Positions 42,472 to 51,436 of a DNA stretch of 64,000 nt are shown in pieces. Every line of letters starts with the position of its first letter. Within the stretch, counting starts at the first letter, position 1. This stretch comes from Natronococcus sp. A-GB1. GTDB lineage: Archaea > Halobacteriota > Halobacteria > Halobacteriales > Natrialbaceae. A program made the translations under genes and the position numbers. The stretch lies in contig NZ_JARUKW010000001.1 of the NCBI RefSeq assembly GCF_029688845.1, positions 310,001 through 374,000 on the forward strand, written 5' to 3'. A model generated the notes under the pieces. It made no database searches. It was not told the origin of the DNA and saw nothing but the letters and a program-made list of their open reading frames with translations.

Positions 42472-42669
42472 CTAGGTGAACAGACCGACCGCGACGAGTC
42501 CCATCCCCATCAGGAGGAGCACGCCGGCGATGACCGCCGTCAGCAGGCGGACGGTACTCAGCGCCTCACGGGTGAGATCGAGCCGCGGGTAGAGGTGGCG
42601 CCCGGCGTACAGCAACCCACCCCCGAGAGCGATCGAGATCACCCCGAAGACGATCAGCTCGGTAGTCAC
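42472..42669 (-). CDS. small membrane protein with two helices
   Basis: A 65-residue protein starting at GTG 42669 (VTTELIVFGVISIALGGGLL) with helices at about 4-20 and 42-64 and a central loop HLYPRLDLTREALSTVR. A TATA-like CTTTTTACC lies 23-31 bp in front of the GTG, favouring it over an ATG at 42730 that overlaps the divergent gene. No family was recognised. Confidence 0.55.
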   Translation of the reverse strand: MTTELIVFGVISIALGGGLLYAGRHLYPRLDLTREALSTVRLLTAVIAGVLLLMGMGLVAVGLFT

Positions 42670-42727
42670 TGCCACCCAGTACGTCGGGAGGGGTAAAAAG
42701 AACGCCCGTCGACTGTGGGAAAAGGCC

Positions 42728-43327
42728 ATGGTCTCGGAACGCTTCGACTCGCGTATGGGCGATCGTTCGGACGAGTTCGTCGAGGCCGACCGCGGGGAGC
42801 GTTCGACCGACGAGCTCCTCGAGGAGACGGAGCGACTGCTCTCGGGCTCCGACGCGGAGGTCGACACGGATTCGAGCGCTGACGCGCCCCCCGCGGCCTC
42901 GCCCGAGACGGAAGCGGAGGCGAACGCAACCAAGGGCAGCTCGCTCCGGTCGCGCCTGCCGTCGCTTCCCCGCCCCTCGCTCGAGACGGCGTTCTCCCCC
43001 AAGGCGTTTCTCGCGCTCGTCCTCGCCGTCGGGGTTGGCTTCTTCGCCGGCGAGCTAACGATTCCGATCGCCGGCCAGATCGTCGGCATGTTCGCCGTCG
43101 CGTTCGCGATCGGGCTCGCCACGTCGAAACGGCGCTACCTCGAGGTGGGGACGGCAGGCGCCTCGGTCGGCGGGATCGCCGCGGTGGTGAGCAACGCGGT
43201 GCTCGCGGTCGCCGGGTCGGGGCGGGCGGTGCTGGCCGTCGGCGTGACGGCCGGACTGGTCGCCTGTCTCGTCGGCTACTACCTCGGCCGGGACCTCCGA
43301 AACGGGCTGTTCCAGGATCTCGAGTGA
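42728..43327 (+). CDS. DUF456-like membrane protein
   Basis: A 199-residue protein. The first 90 residues are acidic and polar (ELLEETERLLSGSDAEVD), followed by three to four helices with Gly-rich packing (AVGVGFFAGELTIPIAGQIV, VGTAGASVGGIAAVVSNAVL). The helical part is like the DUF456 family. The start may also be ATG 42755 (MGDRSDEFVEADRG). It is divergent from the small membrane protein gene. Function unknown. Confidence 0.7.
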   Translation: MVSERFDSRMGDRSDEFVEADRGERSTDELLEETERLLSGSDAEVDTDSSADAPPAASPETEAEANATKGSSLRSRLPSLPRPSLETAFSPKAFLALVLAVGVGFFAGELTIPIAGQIVGMFAVAFAIGLATSKRRYLEVGTAGASVGGIAAVVSNAVLAVAGSGRAVLAVGVTAGLVACLVGYYLGRDLRNGLFQDLE

Positions 43328-43513
43328 GCGGTTAGATGGAGAAGCGAGCGTTCGCCGGTAGCTATCGGGAGCGTGTTCGAGCAGCCCTAGACCTATTTCA
43401 GTACTCGTGCCGTTCGATAGCCTCGGCAGGCACCGTAATCGACACGTACTGCATGAACAGAATTTCGAAGACAGACGACCAGTTCGCAATACGCGACTGA
43501 GTCCCGAAACCGA

Positions 43514-45172
43514 ATGATCGACACAGGCCGACCCGAAAAGACGCTGTCGGTCAGCCACACCCCTTCCTCGAGTTCTCGACGGCGCGTATTGAAGCAGCTT
43601 GCGACCGGCGGAGTACTCGGCGTTGCTGGCCGTTCCGGGGCGGGACACGACCGTCCCGATACCGACCGCCAGCACGGCGAGGCGCGATTCGAGAGCGGGG
43701 ACGAGAGACGGCAGGTGAGAAGCGTCGACGAGGCGCGAGACGCGGTCGTGCGGATCAGTACGGAACGAACGGGCGGCGAGTACGGCGACGATCCGATACC
43801 AGTTGACGGCTCCGGCTTCCTCATCGATGCCTCAGGGATCGTCGTAACGAACGGTCACGTCGTGACCGGTGTCGACTCGCTCGAACTGTTCGTCGGTCGA
43901 GCGCAGGCCTCGCCCGCTGCGACCGTGCTTGGTGTCTCGGAGTGTGCCGACCTCGCCGTGCTCGGGATCACGGGCGAGGGCTACACACCCCTTACGTGGT
44001 ACACCGACGAGCCCGAACCAGAACTCGACGTGTGGGCGCTTGGTTTTCCGGACGGCGAGTCGTACACGACGACCGACGGCTCGATTTCGAGGACCACCGA
44101 GACGGCGAATCGGTGGATTGCCGTCGATTCCGAGATCGAACACACGGCCCGGCTTCGCGGCGGACACTCGGGCGGTCCACTGGTCACCGTCGACGGCCGC
44201 ACCGTAGGCGTCAACTATGCGGTCAGCAATCCGTTCACTCCGGTCGACGAGACGGAGCAGTTCGCGATCAGTGCGACGGTCACGAGCACGGTTGTCGAGG
44301 AAATCCGAGCCGGGACGGCTACGGCATCGATCGGCATCCACGGTACTGCCGTTCCCGCCGACGACCGTTCTCCGGCCGGAGTTCACGTATTGGCGGTGGA
44401 GTCCAACGGTCCAGCCAGCAACGCCACCATCCAGCCCGGCGACGTGCTCACCGCGATTGGGAACACACACGTCGGGACGGGCGGAACCGTTCGCGAGTAC
44501 TGTAACGTATTAGACGTACACGACTCCGCCGACGAACTGCCGATTCAGGTCTACCGCGATGGCATCCTCCTCACCGGAACGCTCGACGGACGTCCGCTCG
44601 AACCAGTCCTCGGGCACCCTGCGTCGGCGCACGCACGAACTGACGACCCGTATCCGGAGTACACGACGCTCACTGACGAGACAGGGACGATCTGGACCGA
44701 CGTGCCGAGCGAGTGGGCCGACCGACGTTATCGGCGGACCGGGCTGGGCCCATGCTTGATCGCTGCACCCGATGTCGAGCGATTCCGGAAGACCATCGAG
44801 GCGCCAGGACTCCTGGTCTTGCGTTCTTCGGACCTCGAATACGGGACTGATGGGGTTCTCGGCGACCGTCGGTATCGGGACTGTCCGGTCACCAAACTGG
44901 GTCCGTACGACGACGGGCTCTATCGAGGGGACTCTCGATCATCGACGGGCTGTGGTGATACCCGGACAGCAACCTTCTTCACCGTTGCCGAACCGCGGGA
45001 CCAGTCGTTCGCGCTCGTGATTTACGTCCAACTCGCCACCGAGCGCGACCGAGCCGCCCTCGAGCGCATTCTGGCCGGGCTGCACCACAGAACGGACGGT
45101 CAGCCACCGCTACTCCCCGCTGAAGCACGCGTCGTTTCCCGAGTGAGGGACACGCAATCGCCGGCCCCGTAA
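43514..45172 (+). CDS. Tat-exported HtrA-like serine protease with PDZ and orphan C-terminal domain
   Basis: A 552-residue protein. The N-terminus SSSSRRRVLKQLATGGVLGV is a twin-arginine signal. The S1C domain has H115 (TNGHVV), D146 (CADLAVL) and S219 (GGHSGGPL), so the triad is intact. A PDZ domain spans about 285-375 (GVHVLAVESNGPASNATIQP then GDVLTAIG). Residues about 385-552 have no similarity I recognise to protease modules; several cysteines occur there (CLIAAP, DCPVTK, STGCGD). It probably degrades or chaperones exported proteins. A 54-codon frame (43336-43500) precedes it without coding evidence. Confidence 0.88.
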   Translation: MIDTGRPEKTLSVSHTPSSSSRRRVLKQLATGGVLGVAGRSGAGHDRPDTDRQHGEARFESGDERRQVRSVDEARDAVVRISTERTGGEYGDDPIPVDGSGFLIDASGIVVTNGHVVTGVDSLELFVGRAQASPAATVLGVSECADLAVLGITGEGYTPLTWYTDEPEPELDVWALGFPDGESYTTTDGSISRTTETANRWIAVDSEIEHTARLRGGHSGGPLVTVDGRTVGVNYAVSNPFTPVDETEQFAISATVTSTVVEEIRAGTATASIGIHGTAVPADDRSPAGVHVLAVESNGPASNATIQPGDVLTAIGNTHVGTGGTVREYCNVLDVHDSADELPIQVYRDGILLTGTLDGRPLEPVLGHPASAHARTDDPYPEYTTLTDETGTIWTDVPSEWADRRYRRTGLGPCLIAAPDVERFRKTIEAPGLLVLRSSDLEYGTDGVLGDRRYRDCPVTKLGPYDDGLYRGDSRSSTGCGDTRTATFFTVAEPRDQSFALVIYVQLATERDRAALERILAGLHHRTDGQPPLLPAEARVVSRVRDTQSPAP

Positions 45173-45258
45173 CTGGGGAGTCACGCATCCTCGAACGCCC
45201 TCGAGCCACGTTGCGGCGTCTCTCGAGCGAAGCGGCCGTGCTACCGACTGCGGCTCGG

Positions 45259-45927
45259 CTACGATTCCTCGGGCTCGGGAACGAGCTCCCAGCCGCGTCT
45301 CGTCCGTCGGACCATTCCCTCGTCGGCCATCAGCTCGAGGATCTCGGCGACGACCTCGCGGGGCGCGTCGACGTCCTCGCCCAGCTCGGAGACCGATTTT
45401 GGCTCGGAGCGGATGCTTGCGAGGACGTCGGCGTAGATCCGGCTCTCGGGACCGGTGCCGACCGTCTCGGAGATTCGATCGAGCACGTCACAGACGTGGC
45501 GCTGGACCCACCGCTGGGCCAGCGACAGCTCGTTTTCGAGCTGCTCGAGCTGCTCTAAGGACGCCAGAAGTTCCTCTAAGTCGTCAGTGTCGTCCCAGGA
45601 GACGTCGATCTCGAGGTGGCGACAGGTCGCGATGTCGAAGCTGCTGTTCGCCGGGTAGGCGCTCTTGCTCACGTAGCCGTACGGCGAGAGGCTCACCTCG
45701 AGGCGAAGGTTGCGGGCGATGTGGAAGTACTTCCGGCGCTGGTCGTCGATCCGGCTCTCGATCAGGCCGGCCTCTTCGAGCTTGCGCAGGTGTTCGATCA
45801 CCGCCTTGGGACTCACGCCGAGGTACTCCGAGATCTCGGTCACGTAGCAGGGTTTTCGCGCAAGCAGTCGGAGGATGCGTCTCCGGTTTTCGTTCCCGAG
45901 GAGGTCCAACAGGGCGGCAGAGTCCAT
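45259..45927 (-). CDS. ArsR-like winged-helix transcription regulator
   Basis: A 222-residue regulator. Residues 1-75 form a winged helix (MDSAALLDLLGNENRRRILR, LARKPCYVTEISEYLGVSPK and ESRIDDQRRKYFHIA). A central acidic region (DDTDDLEELLASLEQLEQLE) may form a coiled coil for dimerisation. A second HTH-like unit ends the protein (VSELGEDVDAPREVVAEILE). This two-wing form is widespread in haloarchaea; the target is not known. It may regulate itself. Confidence 0.88.
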   Translation of the reverse strand: MDSAALLDLLGNENRRRILRLLARKPCYVTEISEYLGVSPKAVIEHLRKLEEAGLIESRIDDQRRKYFHIARNLRLEVSLSPYGYVSKSAYPANSSFDIATCRHLEIDVSWDDTDDLEELLASLEQLEQLENELSLAQRWVQRHVCDVLDRISETVGTGPESRIYADVLASIRSEPKSVSELGEDVDAPREVVAEILELMADEGMVRRTRRGWELVPEPEES

Positions 45928-46000
45928 TCGTAGCAGCGTTTGGGTGGCGCCGCTGAAAAGCGTGTCTTCTCAGCGGGTCGCTCGGTCCCGTGGGTCGCAG

Positions 46001-46618
46001 TTACTCCCCGCCGTCCGCAGCGTCCGTCTCGTCGCCGCCGTCATCGACCGGTTCTCCCTCGAGATAGCCCTCGAAGCCCAGCAGCTCCGTCGCGACAGCC
46101 GCGATCTGTTCGCTGCCGAGGTCGACGACGTTCTCCTCGAGGACCTCGAGGCGGTCGACGCCGACCTCCTTGTCGTCCGCGAACGGGATGGTCTGTTCGA
46201 TCGCCCGCTCCAAGGCCACGATCTCGACGGTCAACCGGGTCATCCGGGCCTGGTACTGCGGCGTCGAGAGTTCGTTGCCGTGTTCGCGGAGTTCGTCGCG
46301 CTCGTACTCGAGGCTCTCGAGTTGCGCTTCAAGGCCGTCCGCTCGCTCGTCGACGAGCCGTTCCCGGACGTCGTCGTCGGCGGCTTCGTACTTCGCTTCG
46401 AACATCTCAGATTCGACCGTGCTCGAGGTGTCCGTCGCGCTCGACTGCATGAACGTGGTGACGCCGCGTTCGACTTCCGAATCGTGTTGCTCGTCGTCCT
46501 GTTCGTCCGACCGATCGTCGGCGCCGACGCTCGCGAAGGCTCCGCTGGCAACGGGGGCGACCGTCAGCCCGACGAGGAGGACCGCAGCGAGGAGGGCGGC
46601 CGACCGGGTGGAGTTCAT
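46001..46618 (-). CDS. exported helical protein (DUF7096-like)
   Basis: A 205-residue protein with a Sec-type signal (MNSTRSAALLAAVLLVGLTV ending near APVASGAFA). The remainder is acidic with long amphipathic helices (ERADGLEAQLESLEYERDEL, ERAIEQTIPFADDKEVG) likely to form coiled coils, and a D/E/G tail. It resembles haloarchaeal DUF7096-type exported proteins. Role unknown. It is transcribed towards the ArsR-like gene, 73 bp away. Confidence 0.72.
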   Translation of the reverse strand: MNSTRSAALLAAVLLVGLTVAPVASGAFASVGADDRSDEQDDEQHDSEVERGVTTFMQSSATDTSSTVESEMFEAKYEAADDDVRERLVDERADGLEAQLESLEYERDELREHGNELSTPQYQARMTRLTVEIVALERAIEQTIPFADDKEVGVDRLEVLEENVVDLGSEQIAAVATELLGFEGYLEGEPVDDGGDETDAADGGE

Positions 46619-47001
46619 TATCCTGTTCGACCGTCGACCAGCCTAAAAAGTCGGGCCTTCGTTCGGAACCGTTTACGCCCTCGGTTCAGTCGTTCGGAAG
46701 ACCCGGTGAATTTACACTGGCTTTAGTCGCGTTGCAGCGGTCGTACGTAGCGGGTGACTCGTCGTCGACGGCTCGAAACGATCCGTCTGAAGCCGGATCG
46801 TTCAAACCGTTTATCCGCCGGGAAGTCGGGATTTACCGCCGTCAGATGCCGTTTTCGTCGCGTTTATCGTCGGCGTTATGAACTGTTGTGGTCGCGCGAC
46901 GGTCCGCCCGACCGTCCGAAACGATTGGTTGACGATTGCACTACATGCACGGAGCAGCTCGCAGAAAAGTTATACCGCCTCGGTCCGTGGTATCTAGTGA
47001 C
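46619..47001. other. intergenic region between DUF7096-like and DUF5802 genes
   Basis: About 380 bp with no acceptable reading frame. A perfect 9-bp hairpin (aacgatccg/cggatcgtt, about 46778-46803) is the only structure. The promoter of the DUF5802 gene (aaaagttata, about 46969-46978) is at its right end, about 27 bp from the ATG. Confidence 0.4.
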
Positions 47002-47385
47002 ATGTTCGAAGTGTTTTCCGGAAGCTACTACCTCGGTCGCCTCTACGTGACCCCGACCGACCGGCAACACGCCCTCATACACGACGAACAGCACGAACGC
47101 CTGAACGAGGAAGTGTACACGACCGGCGAGGGCGTCGAACGGCTCGACGCCCCGCTGGTGATGAAACTCGAGTCCCACCACTTCCCGGTCCACGGCGATT
47201 CAGCCGTCCCGACGAACACCCTTGCCCTCCCGCAGTCGATGCTCGAGGACACCGACGTTCGGAGCCCGCCCTCATTGCAGGAGGTGTTGCTCGCACGCCG
47301 CGAACGGGCCCGACAGCTGCTTTCTTTCGCCGGCTGGGAGCCCTCCGGTCCCGACACCGACGACTACCCCGGCGCCGGAACCTAG
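47002..47385 (+). CDS. DUF5802-like protein
   Basis: A 127-residue protein that begins MFEVFSGSYYLGRLYVTPTD, the signature start of the haloarchaeal DUF5802 family. It ends in a polar tail. A helix segment SLQEVLLARRERARQLLS is near the C-terminus. The start at 47002 fits both the family and the TATA spacing; the open frame extends 22 codons upstream. Function unknown. Confidence 0.82.
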   Translation: MFEVFSGSYYLGRLYVTPTDRQHALIHDEQHERLNEEVYTTGEGVERLDAPLVMKLESHHFPVHGDSAVPTNTLALPQSMLEDTDVRSPPSLQEVLLARRERARQLLSFAGWEPSGPDTDDYPGAGT

Positions 47386-47414
47386 AAGTACTCCCGCTTC
47401 GCGTGTTTGGTCAG

Positions 47415-48326
47415 ATGCTCGATGAGTTGCTCGGCCGCGCCCCGCTGAAGGCGCGCATCGACGAACTCGAGGAGGAAAACGAGCGGCTGCGGGAGCGGTA
47501 CGAGGCCGAATCCGAACGACGAGCCGACGCGGCGACGGCCCGCCAGGAAGCCGAGGAGCAACAGAATCGGCTCGAGGACCGTATCGCCCAGCTCGAGGGC
47601 GAACTCGAGCGCGTCGAGGCCGACGACGCCGGGCCGACCGTCCGCCGACGCGTCGACCTGCGCGGCGTCCGCCTCGAGGACGTTCTCGAGCGGCTCCGGT
47701 CGATCCGAACGGCTCCGGAGGGCGCGCTCACCGCGAGTCTCGAGGACGCCCTCACCGATTCCGTCCGGGAGGATCTCTCGGACGTCCTCGGCGAGCGGAC
47801 CGCGTTGCTCGAGGACGCCGCGCCCTGTCTGTGCTGTGTCGACGACGCCGGCCTCGTCTCGGTCGCGCTCGACTCGCCCGTGCGGCCGTCCCTCGAGGCG
47901 ACCTGGGACGACCGGTTCGACCTCGAGCGGGAGTGGTTCCTGCCGACTGGGCGCCACGCCCTCGCGCTCGTGCGCGCTGACCTGTTCGCGCTCGGGACCT
48001 ACGAGGACGACGAGCGCGTCGACTACCGCGGATTCGAGAGCGACGTCAAGGGCAACCACTCGAAGGGAGGGTTCTCGCAGGCCCGCTTCGAACGGATCCG
48101 CGACGACCAGATCGACGACCACCTCGAGCGCTGCCGGGACGCCCTCGCGGAGCGCGACGCCGACCGCCTCTACGTCGTCGGCCAGCGCGGCGTCGTCGAT
48201 ACGCTGGTCGAGGAGGCCGACCTCGAGCCCGCCGCGACCGCCGCCGTCGACGCGACGGGGAACCCGAAGCCGGCGCTCGAGGACGCCTACCGATCGTTCT
48301 GGACGACGACGCTGACGGTGATCTAA
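47415..48326 (+). CDS. Vms1/Ankzf1-type peptidyl-tRNA hydrolase-like protein
   Basis: A 303-residue protein. Residues about 5-75 form a coiled coil (ARIDELEEENERLRERYEAE). The C-terminal domain has KGGFSQARFERIR with the conserved Gln of the Vms1/eRF1-like hydrolase loop, then YVVGQRGVVDTL. Eukaryotic Vms1 releases nascent chains from stalled 60S ribosomes; archaeal relatives are thought to act on stalled ribosomes too. The start is ambiguous between ATG 47415 and GTG 47403. The family normally starts near the coiled coil, so 47415 was chosen. Confidence 0.8.
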   Translation: MLDELLGRAPLKARIDELEEENERLRERYEAESERRADAATARQEAEEQQNRLEDRIAQLEGELERVEADDAGPTVRRRVDLRGVRLEDVLERLRSIRTAPEGALTASLEDALTDSVREDLSDVLGERTALLEDAAPCLCCVDDAGLVSVALDSPVRPSLEATWDDRFDLEREWFLPTGRHALALVRADLFALGTYEDDERVDYRGFESDVKGNHSKGGFSQARFERIRDDQIDDHLERCRDALAERDADRLYVVGQRGVVDTLVEEADLEPAATAAVDATGNPKPALEDAYRSFWTTTLTVI

Positions 48327-48745
48327 CAGTAGTTGTTACAGTGTTGCTGTTCAGGTTTGAATTGCCGAACTGCTACGTAGGGTTGCACACGTCCCCGTCG
48401 ATCTCGAGCGGCGGCGGTGGCAGGGGTGGTTCCTGCCCGTTGTCATCTCACTCCCGCAGAGTCCATCGATGCGCTCGTCGATCCGCGCTTTCACGTCCTC
48501 TTCGTCCGCGGCGTCGCGAAACCGCCGGAGCGATTCGACCGCCACTCCAATCTCTCTACAGAGAGACAGCGAGAGTGCCTCGGGGCTTGTCCCCGAGGTA
48601 CTTCACAGTGTCTGTGCTGCGGGTGAGGCTTACCCTTTGCCGACACAGAGACCTAATCCTGTCCCGAATAGAGGACGCAACTCGTGCAGCGGGCTATCTT
48701 CGACAGGCTACAGCGTCACCGTCTTTCCGATCCGTCGGAGGCCGT
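48327..48745. other. intergenic region with decayed coding remnant
   Basis: On the complement, about 48440-48600, an ATG-less frame reads EIGVAVESLRRFRDAADEED, then VKARIDERIDGLC. It has good helical coding character, no start and no family assignment, and looks like a fragment of a lost gene. The remainder carries no feature. Low GC bias at 48560-48680 fits decayed DNA. Confidence 0.35.
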
Positions 48746-49204
48746 TCACCCCGCCTTGTCGGGGACGACCATCACTGGCCGGTCAGTGTCGAGGATCACC
48801 GCCTGGGCGACGCTACCGAACAGCACCTTCCCCACTGGGGTGTGTTTCGAGACGCCGAGAACGATCTCGTCGCTGTCGAGCTCCGCTGCGGTCTCAATGA
48901 TCGCCTCGGCTGGCGTTCCAACGGTCTCGTGGACCGCGTACTCGATCCCGGCGTCCTCGAGGACTTCGACGGCGGCCTCGACCGACTCTGGCAGTCGGTC
49001 GACCTCCCGGATCGCGTCGGCCATCTCCTCGGCGTAGGTCTCGAAGAAGCCACCGACCGCCCATTCGGCGTCGGGCAGCGACACCCTCTCGTGGACGTGG
49101 AGGACGTCGACCACGTGGTCGTCGGCCGCACTTTTGGCGATCGCTTCGGCCTGTGCGCGTGCCCGCGAGACCCTCTCATCAGCGGTGAGCAACACCCGGT
49201 ACAT
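48746..49204 (-). CDS. universal stress protein (UspA fold)
   Basis: A 152-residue protein starting MYRVLLTADERVSRARAQAE at 49204. The ATP-binding/dimer motif LGVSKHTPVGKVLFGSVAQA appears at the C-terminus in the G-x2-G-x9-G(S/T) style. The bulge TPAEAIIETA is typical of nucleotide-binding members. It likely acts as a small ATP-binding stress or signalling protein. An in-frame ATG 13 codons earlier exists, but the family starts at the first beta strand. Confidence 0.9.
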   Translation of the reverse strand: MYRVLLTADERVSRARAQAEAIAKSAADDHVVDVLHVHERVSLPDAEWAVGGFFETYAEEMADAIREVDRLPESVEAAVEVLEDAGIEYAVHETVGTPAEAIIETAAELDSDEIVLGVSKHTPVGKVLFGSVAQAVILDTDRPVMVVPDKAG

Positions 49205-49315
49205 GCGTCGTCGTACCACCTCCAGTGATAAAGCTCTCGTCACGAGATACCGGTGTAGACGTTCAAGGCTCTCTCAGTTTCAGAGGATCCTGTCGAACCG
49301 CCATAGAAGCTCTAT

Positions 49316-49345
49316 ATGTATCCCCAAATACTATATGTATCAATC
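49316..49345 (+). promoter_or_regulatory. TATA region of DASS transporter gene
   Basis: tgtatccccaaatactatatgtatcaatc contains actatatg about 15-25 bp before the ATG at 49346. It is AT-rich against flanking sequence. It favours 49346 over an ATG at 49316 that lies in the element itself. Confidence 0.4.
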
Positions 49346-51154
49346 ATGCACGACGTGTTCGAGGCGTGTCGCCGCGGTACTCGTGGCGTTCGGTTGGCCC
49401 TCTGGCGATCGAGTGTTCGAACGAAAGCGTATCTCACCCTCGACGGACCGAAGATCGCCGCCGACATCGCAGACGGGGAACTCCGCGCCGACGTGCCGGA
49501 CGATCCGACGGCTCGACGACGGCTCGAGGACGACCGCGGCGACGACCCGCGCGACCTCCCCGCTGGTGACTCGCGGGACCCGGACGATCCAGAAGACGGG
49601 GGCGACGACGACTCGCCGTTCGACGTGGGCGGCAGCTACGGCCCGCGCCAGCAGATCAGTTTCCTGCTCGGTCCGCTCCTGTTCGCGTTGATCTACTTCT
49701 CGCCGACGCCGGCGGGGCTCCCGCCGGAGGGGGAGGCCGTCGCCGCCGTCACCGCCTGGGTGGCCGTCTGGTGGGTGGGTGAGTCGATCCCGATCCCGGC
49801 GACGTCGCTGTTGCCGATCGTGCTCTTCCCGCTGACCGGTGCCTTGCCGGTCGCCGAGACGACGCCGTCGTACGCCAGCCCACTGATCTTCCTCTTTATG
49901 GGTGGTTTCTTCCTCGCGATGGCGATGCAGCGCTGGGGGCTCCACCGCCGGATCGCCCTCCGGACGATCGCGTTCGTCGGGAACTCGCCCTCCCGACTCA
50001 TTCTCGGCTTTATGATCGCGACGGCGTTTCTCTCGATGTGGGTCTCGAACAGCGCGACCGTGATGATGATGGTGCCGATCGCGCTGGCAGTGATCTACCA
50101 GACCGCGGATCTAATCGACGAGACCGGCCTCGACGTCCCCACCGAGGAGGGTGAGTTCTCCTTCGGCATCGCCCTGATGCTGTGTATCGCCTACGGCGCC
50201 TCCGTCGGCGGCGTCGGCACCCTCATCGGCACGCCGCCGAACATCCTCTTTGCGGGCCAGGCCGGCGAGCTGTTCGGGGAGACGGTCGGCTTCGCCGAGT
50301 GGATGCTCTACGGCGTGCCCATCTCCATCGTCGGGATCGTGACCGTCTACGTCTACGTCACGCGCGCGGCGATGCGCCCGCAGTTCTCCGAGCTGCCGGT
50401 CGGCGGAGAGACGATCGAACAGCAGCTCGCGGAGCTCGGCCCGATGTCGAGCCAGGAGCGGCTGGTCCTCGTCGTCTTCGTCGGGATGGCCGCGAGCTGG
50501 ATCGGCGCGAGCCTGCTCGATCAGGCCGGGGTGATCGCGGCACCCGACGACGTCGACTCGATCATCGCGATCGGGGGCGCGCTCGTGCTCTTTACCCTGC
50601 CCACGAGAACCGAGGACGGCGAGCACACGTTCGTCCTCGACTGGACGAGCGCGGTCGAGATTCCCTGGGGCGTAATCCTGCTGTTCGGCGGCGGGCTCGC
50701 GATCGCCGCCGGATTCGGGGAGACCGGCCTCGCCGTCTGGATCGGCGAGAGCCTTCGCGCCCTCGAGGGCGTCTCGATGGTGCTCATCCTGCTCGCGGTC
50801 GTCACGATGACGATCTTTCTCACCGAGGTCACCTCGAACACGGCGACGACAGCCATGTTGATGCCGATCCTCGCGGGCGTCGCGGTCGGCATCGGCGTCC
50901 ACCCCTACGGGCTGATGATCGCTGCGGCGACGGCGGCCTCGTTCGCGTTCATGCTCCCGGTCGCGACGCCGCCGAACGCGATCGTCTTCGGCAGCGGCTA
51001 CATCACCCTCCCGCAGATGGCCCGCGTCGGTGTCGGCCTCAACGTCATCGGGATCATCCTGATCACGATCGTGGCGGTGCTGTGGCTCCCCCTTGCTTGG
51101 GGAATCGACGTAACGACGCTGCCAGGGGAGTTCCTCGAGGCGTGGGGATCGTGA
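49346..51154 (+). CDS. DASS/SLC13-type Na+-coupled anion or dicarboxylate transporter
   Basis: A 602-residue protein. About 100 N-terminal residues are charged (DDPTARRRLEDDRGDDPRD), then twelve or so helices. Two SNT signatures mark the substrate and sodium sites: WVSNSATVMMMVPIAL and TEVTSNTATTAMLMPI. Helix pair IGTPPNILFAGQ and VATPPNAIVFG are repeats of the inverted domains. It probably imports dicarboxylates or sulfate using Na+. No catabolic genes adjoin it. Confidence 0.9.
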   Translation: MHDVFEACRRGTRGVRLALWRSSVRTKAYLTLDGPKIAADIADGELRADVPDDPTARRRLEDDRGDDPRDLPAGDSRDPDDPEDGGDDDSPFDVGGSYGPRQQISFLLGPLLFALIYFSPTPAGLPPEGEAVAAVTAWVAVWWVGESIPIPATSLLPIVLFPLTGALPVAETTPSYASPLIFLFMGGFFLAMAMQRWGLHRRIALRTIAFVGNSPSRLILGFMIATAFLSMWVSNSATVMMMVPIALAVIYQTADLIDETGLDVPTEEGEFSFGIALMLCIAYGASVGGVGTLIGTPPNILFAGQAGELFGETVGFAEWMLYGVPISIVGIVTVYVYVTRAAMRPQFSELPVGGETIEQQLAELGPMSSQERLVLVVFVGMAASWIGASLLDQAGVIAAPDDVDSIIAIGGALVLFTLPTRTEDGEHTFVLDWTSAVEIPWGVILLFGGGLAIAAGFGETGLAVWIGESLRALEGVSMVLILLAVVTMTIFLTEVTSNTATTAMLMPILAGVAVGIGVHPYGLMIAAATAASFAFMLPVATPPNAIVFGSGYITLPQMARVGVGLNVIGIILITIVAVLWLPLAWGIDVTTLPGEFLEAWGS

Positions 51155-51436
51155 ACCTGTCAACGACTCCGGTGGGAAGCTACGCTTGCGGAGCCGATTG
51201 TCCGTAGTTGCCGGAAACTGATCAGTTGCCCGACCTTCGAGAATCTAAACCTCTGTCTGGAAGGACACGCCAAACCGTCACGGTCCACCGCAGAATCGGT
51301 CATACTCTATCGCAATACATCCCCATCTGTACGGAACGCGAGTTCCACACGAGCTCGGATCAAAGAACGACGACCAACTGTTGGCAAACGGGCGGACATC
51401 AGGGCATTCATTAGCGCGCCGTCCGAGACTCGAGTG

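Noticed and set aside
43336-43500. 54-codon frame 13 bp before the HtrA-like gene, starting MEKRAFAGSYRERVR
   Set aside because: Third positions are not GC-biased like real neighbours, there is no TATA box at a fitting distance and no recognisable motif. Kept only as a weak possibility.
46778-46803. Hairpin between DUF7096-like and DUF5802 genes as a tRNA or riboswitch
   Set aside because: Only one 9-bp stem with an 8-nt loop can be formed; there is no cloverleaf or known riboswitch core.
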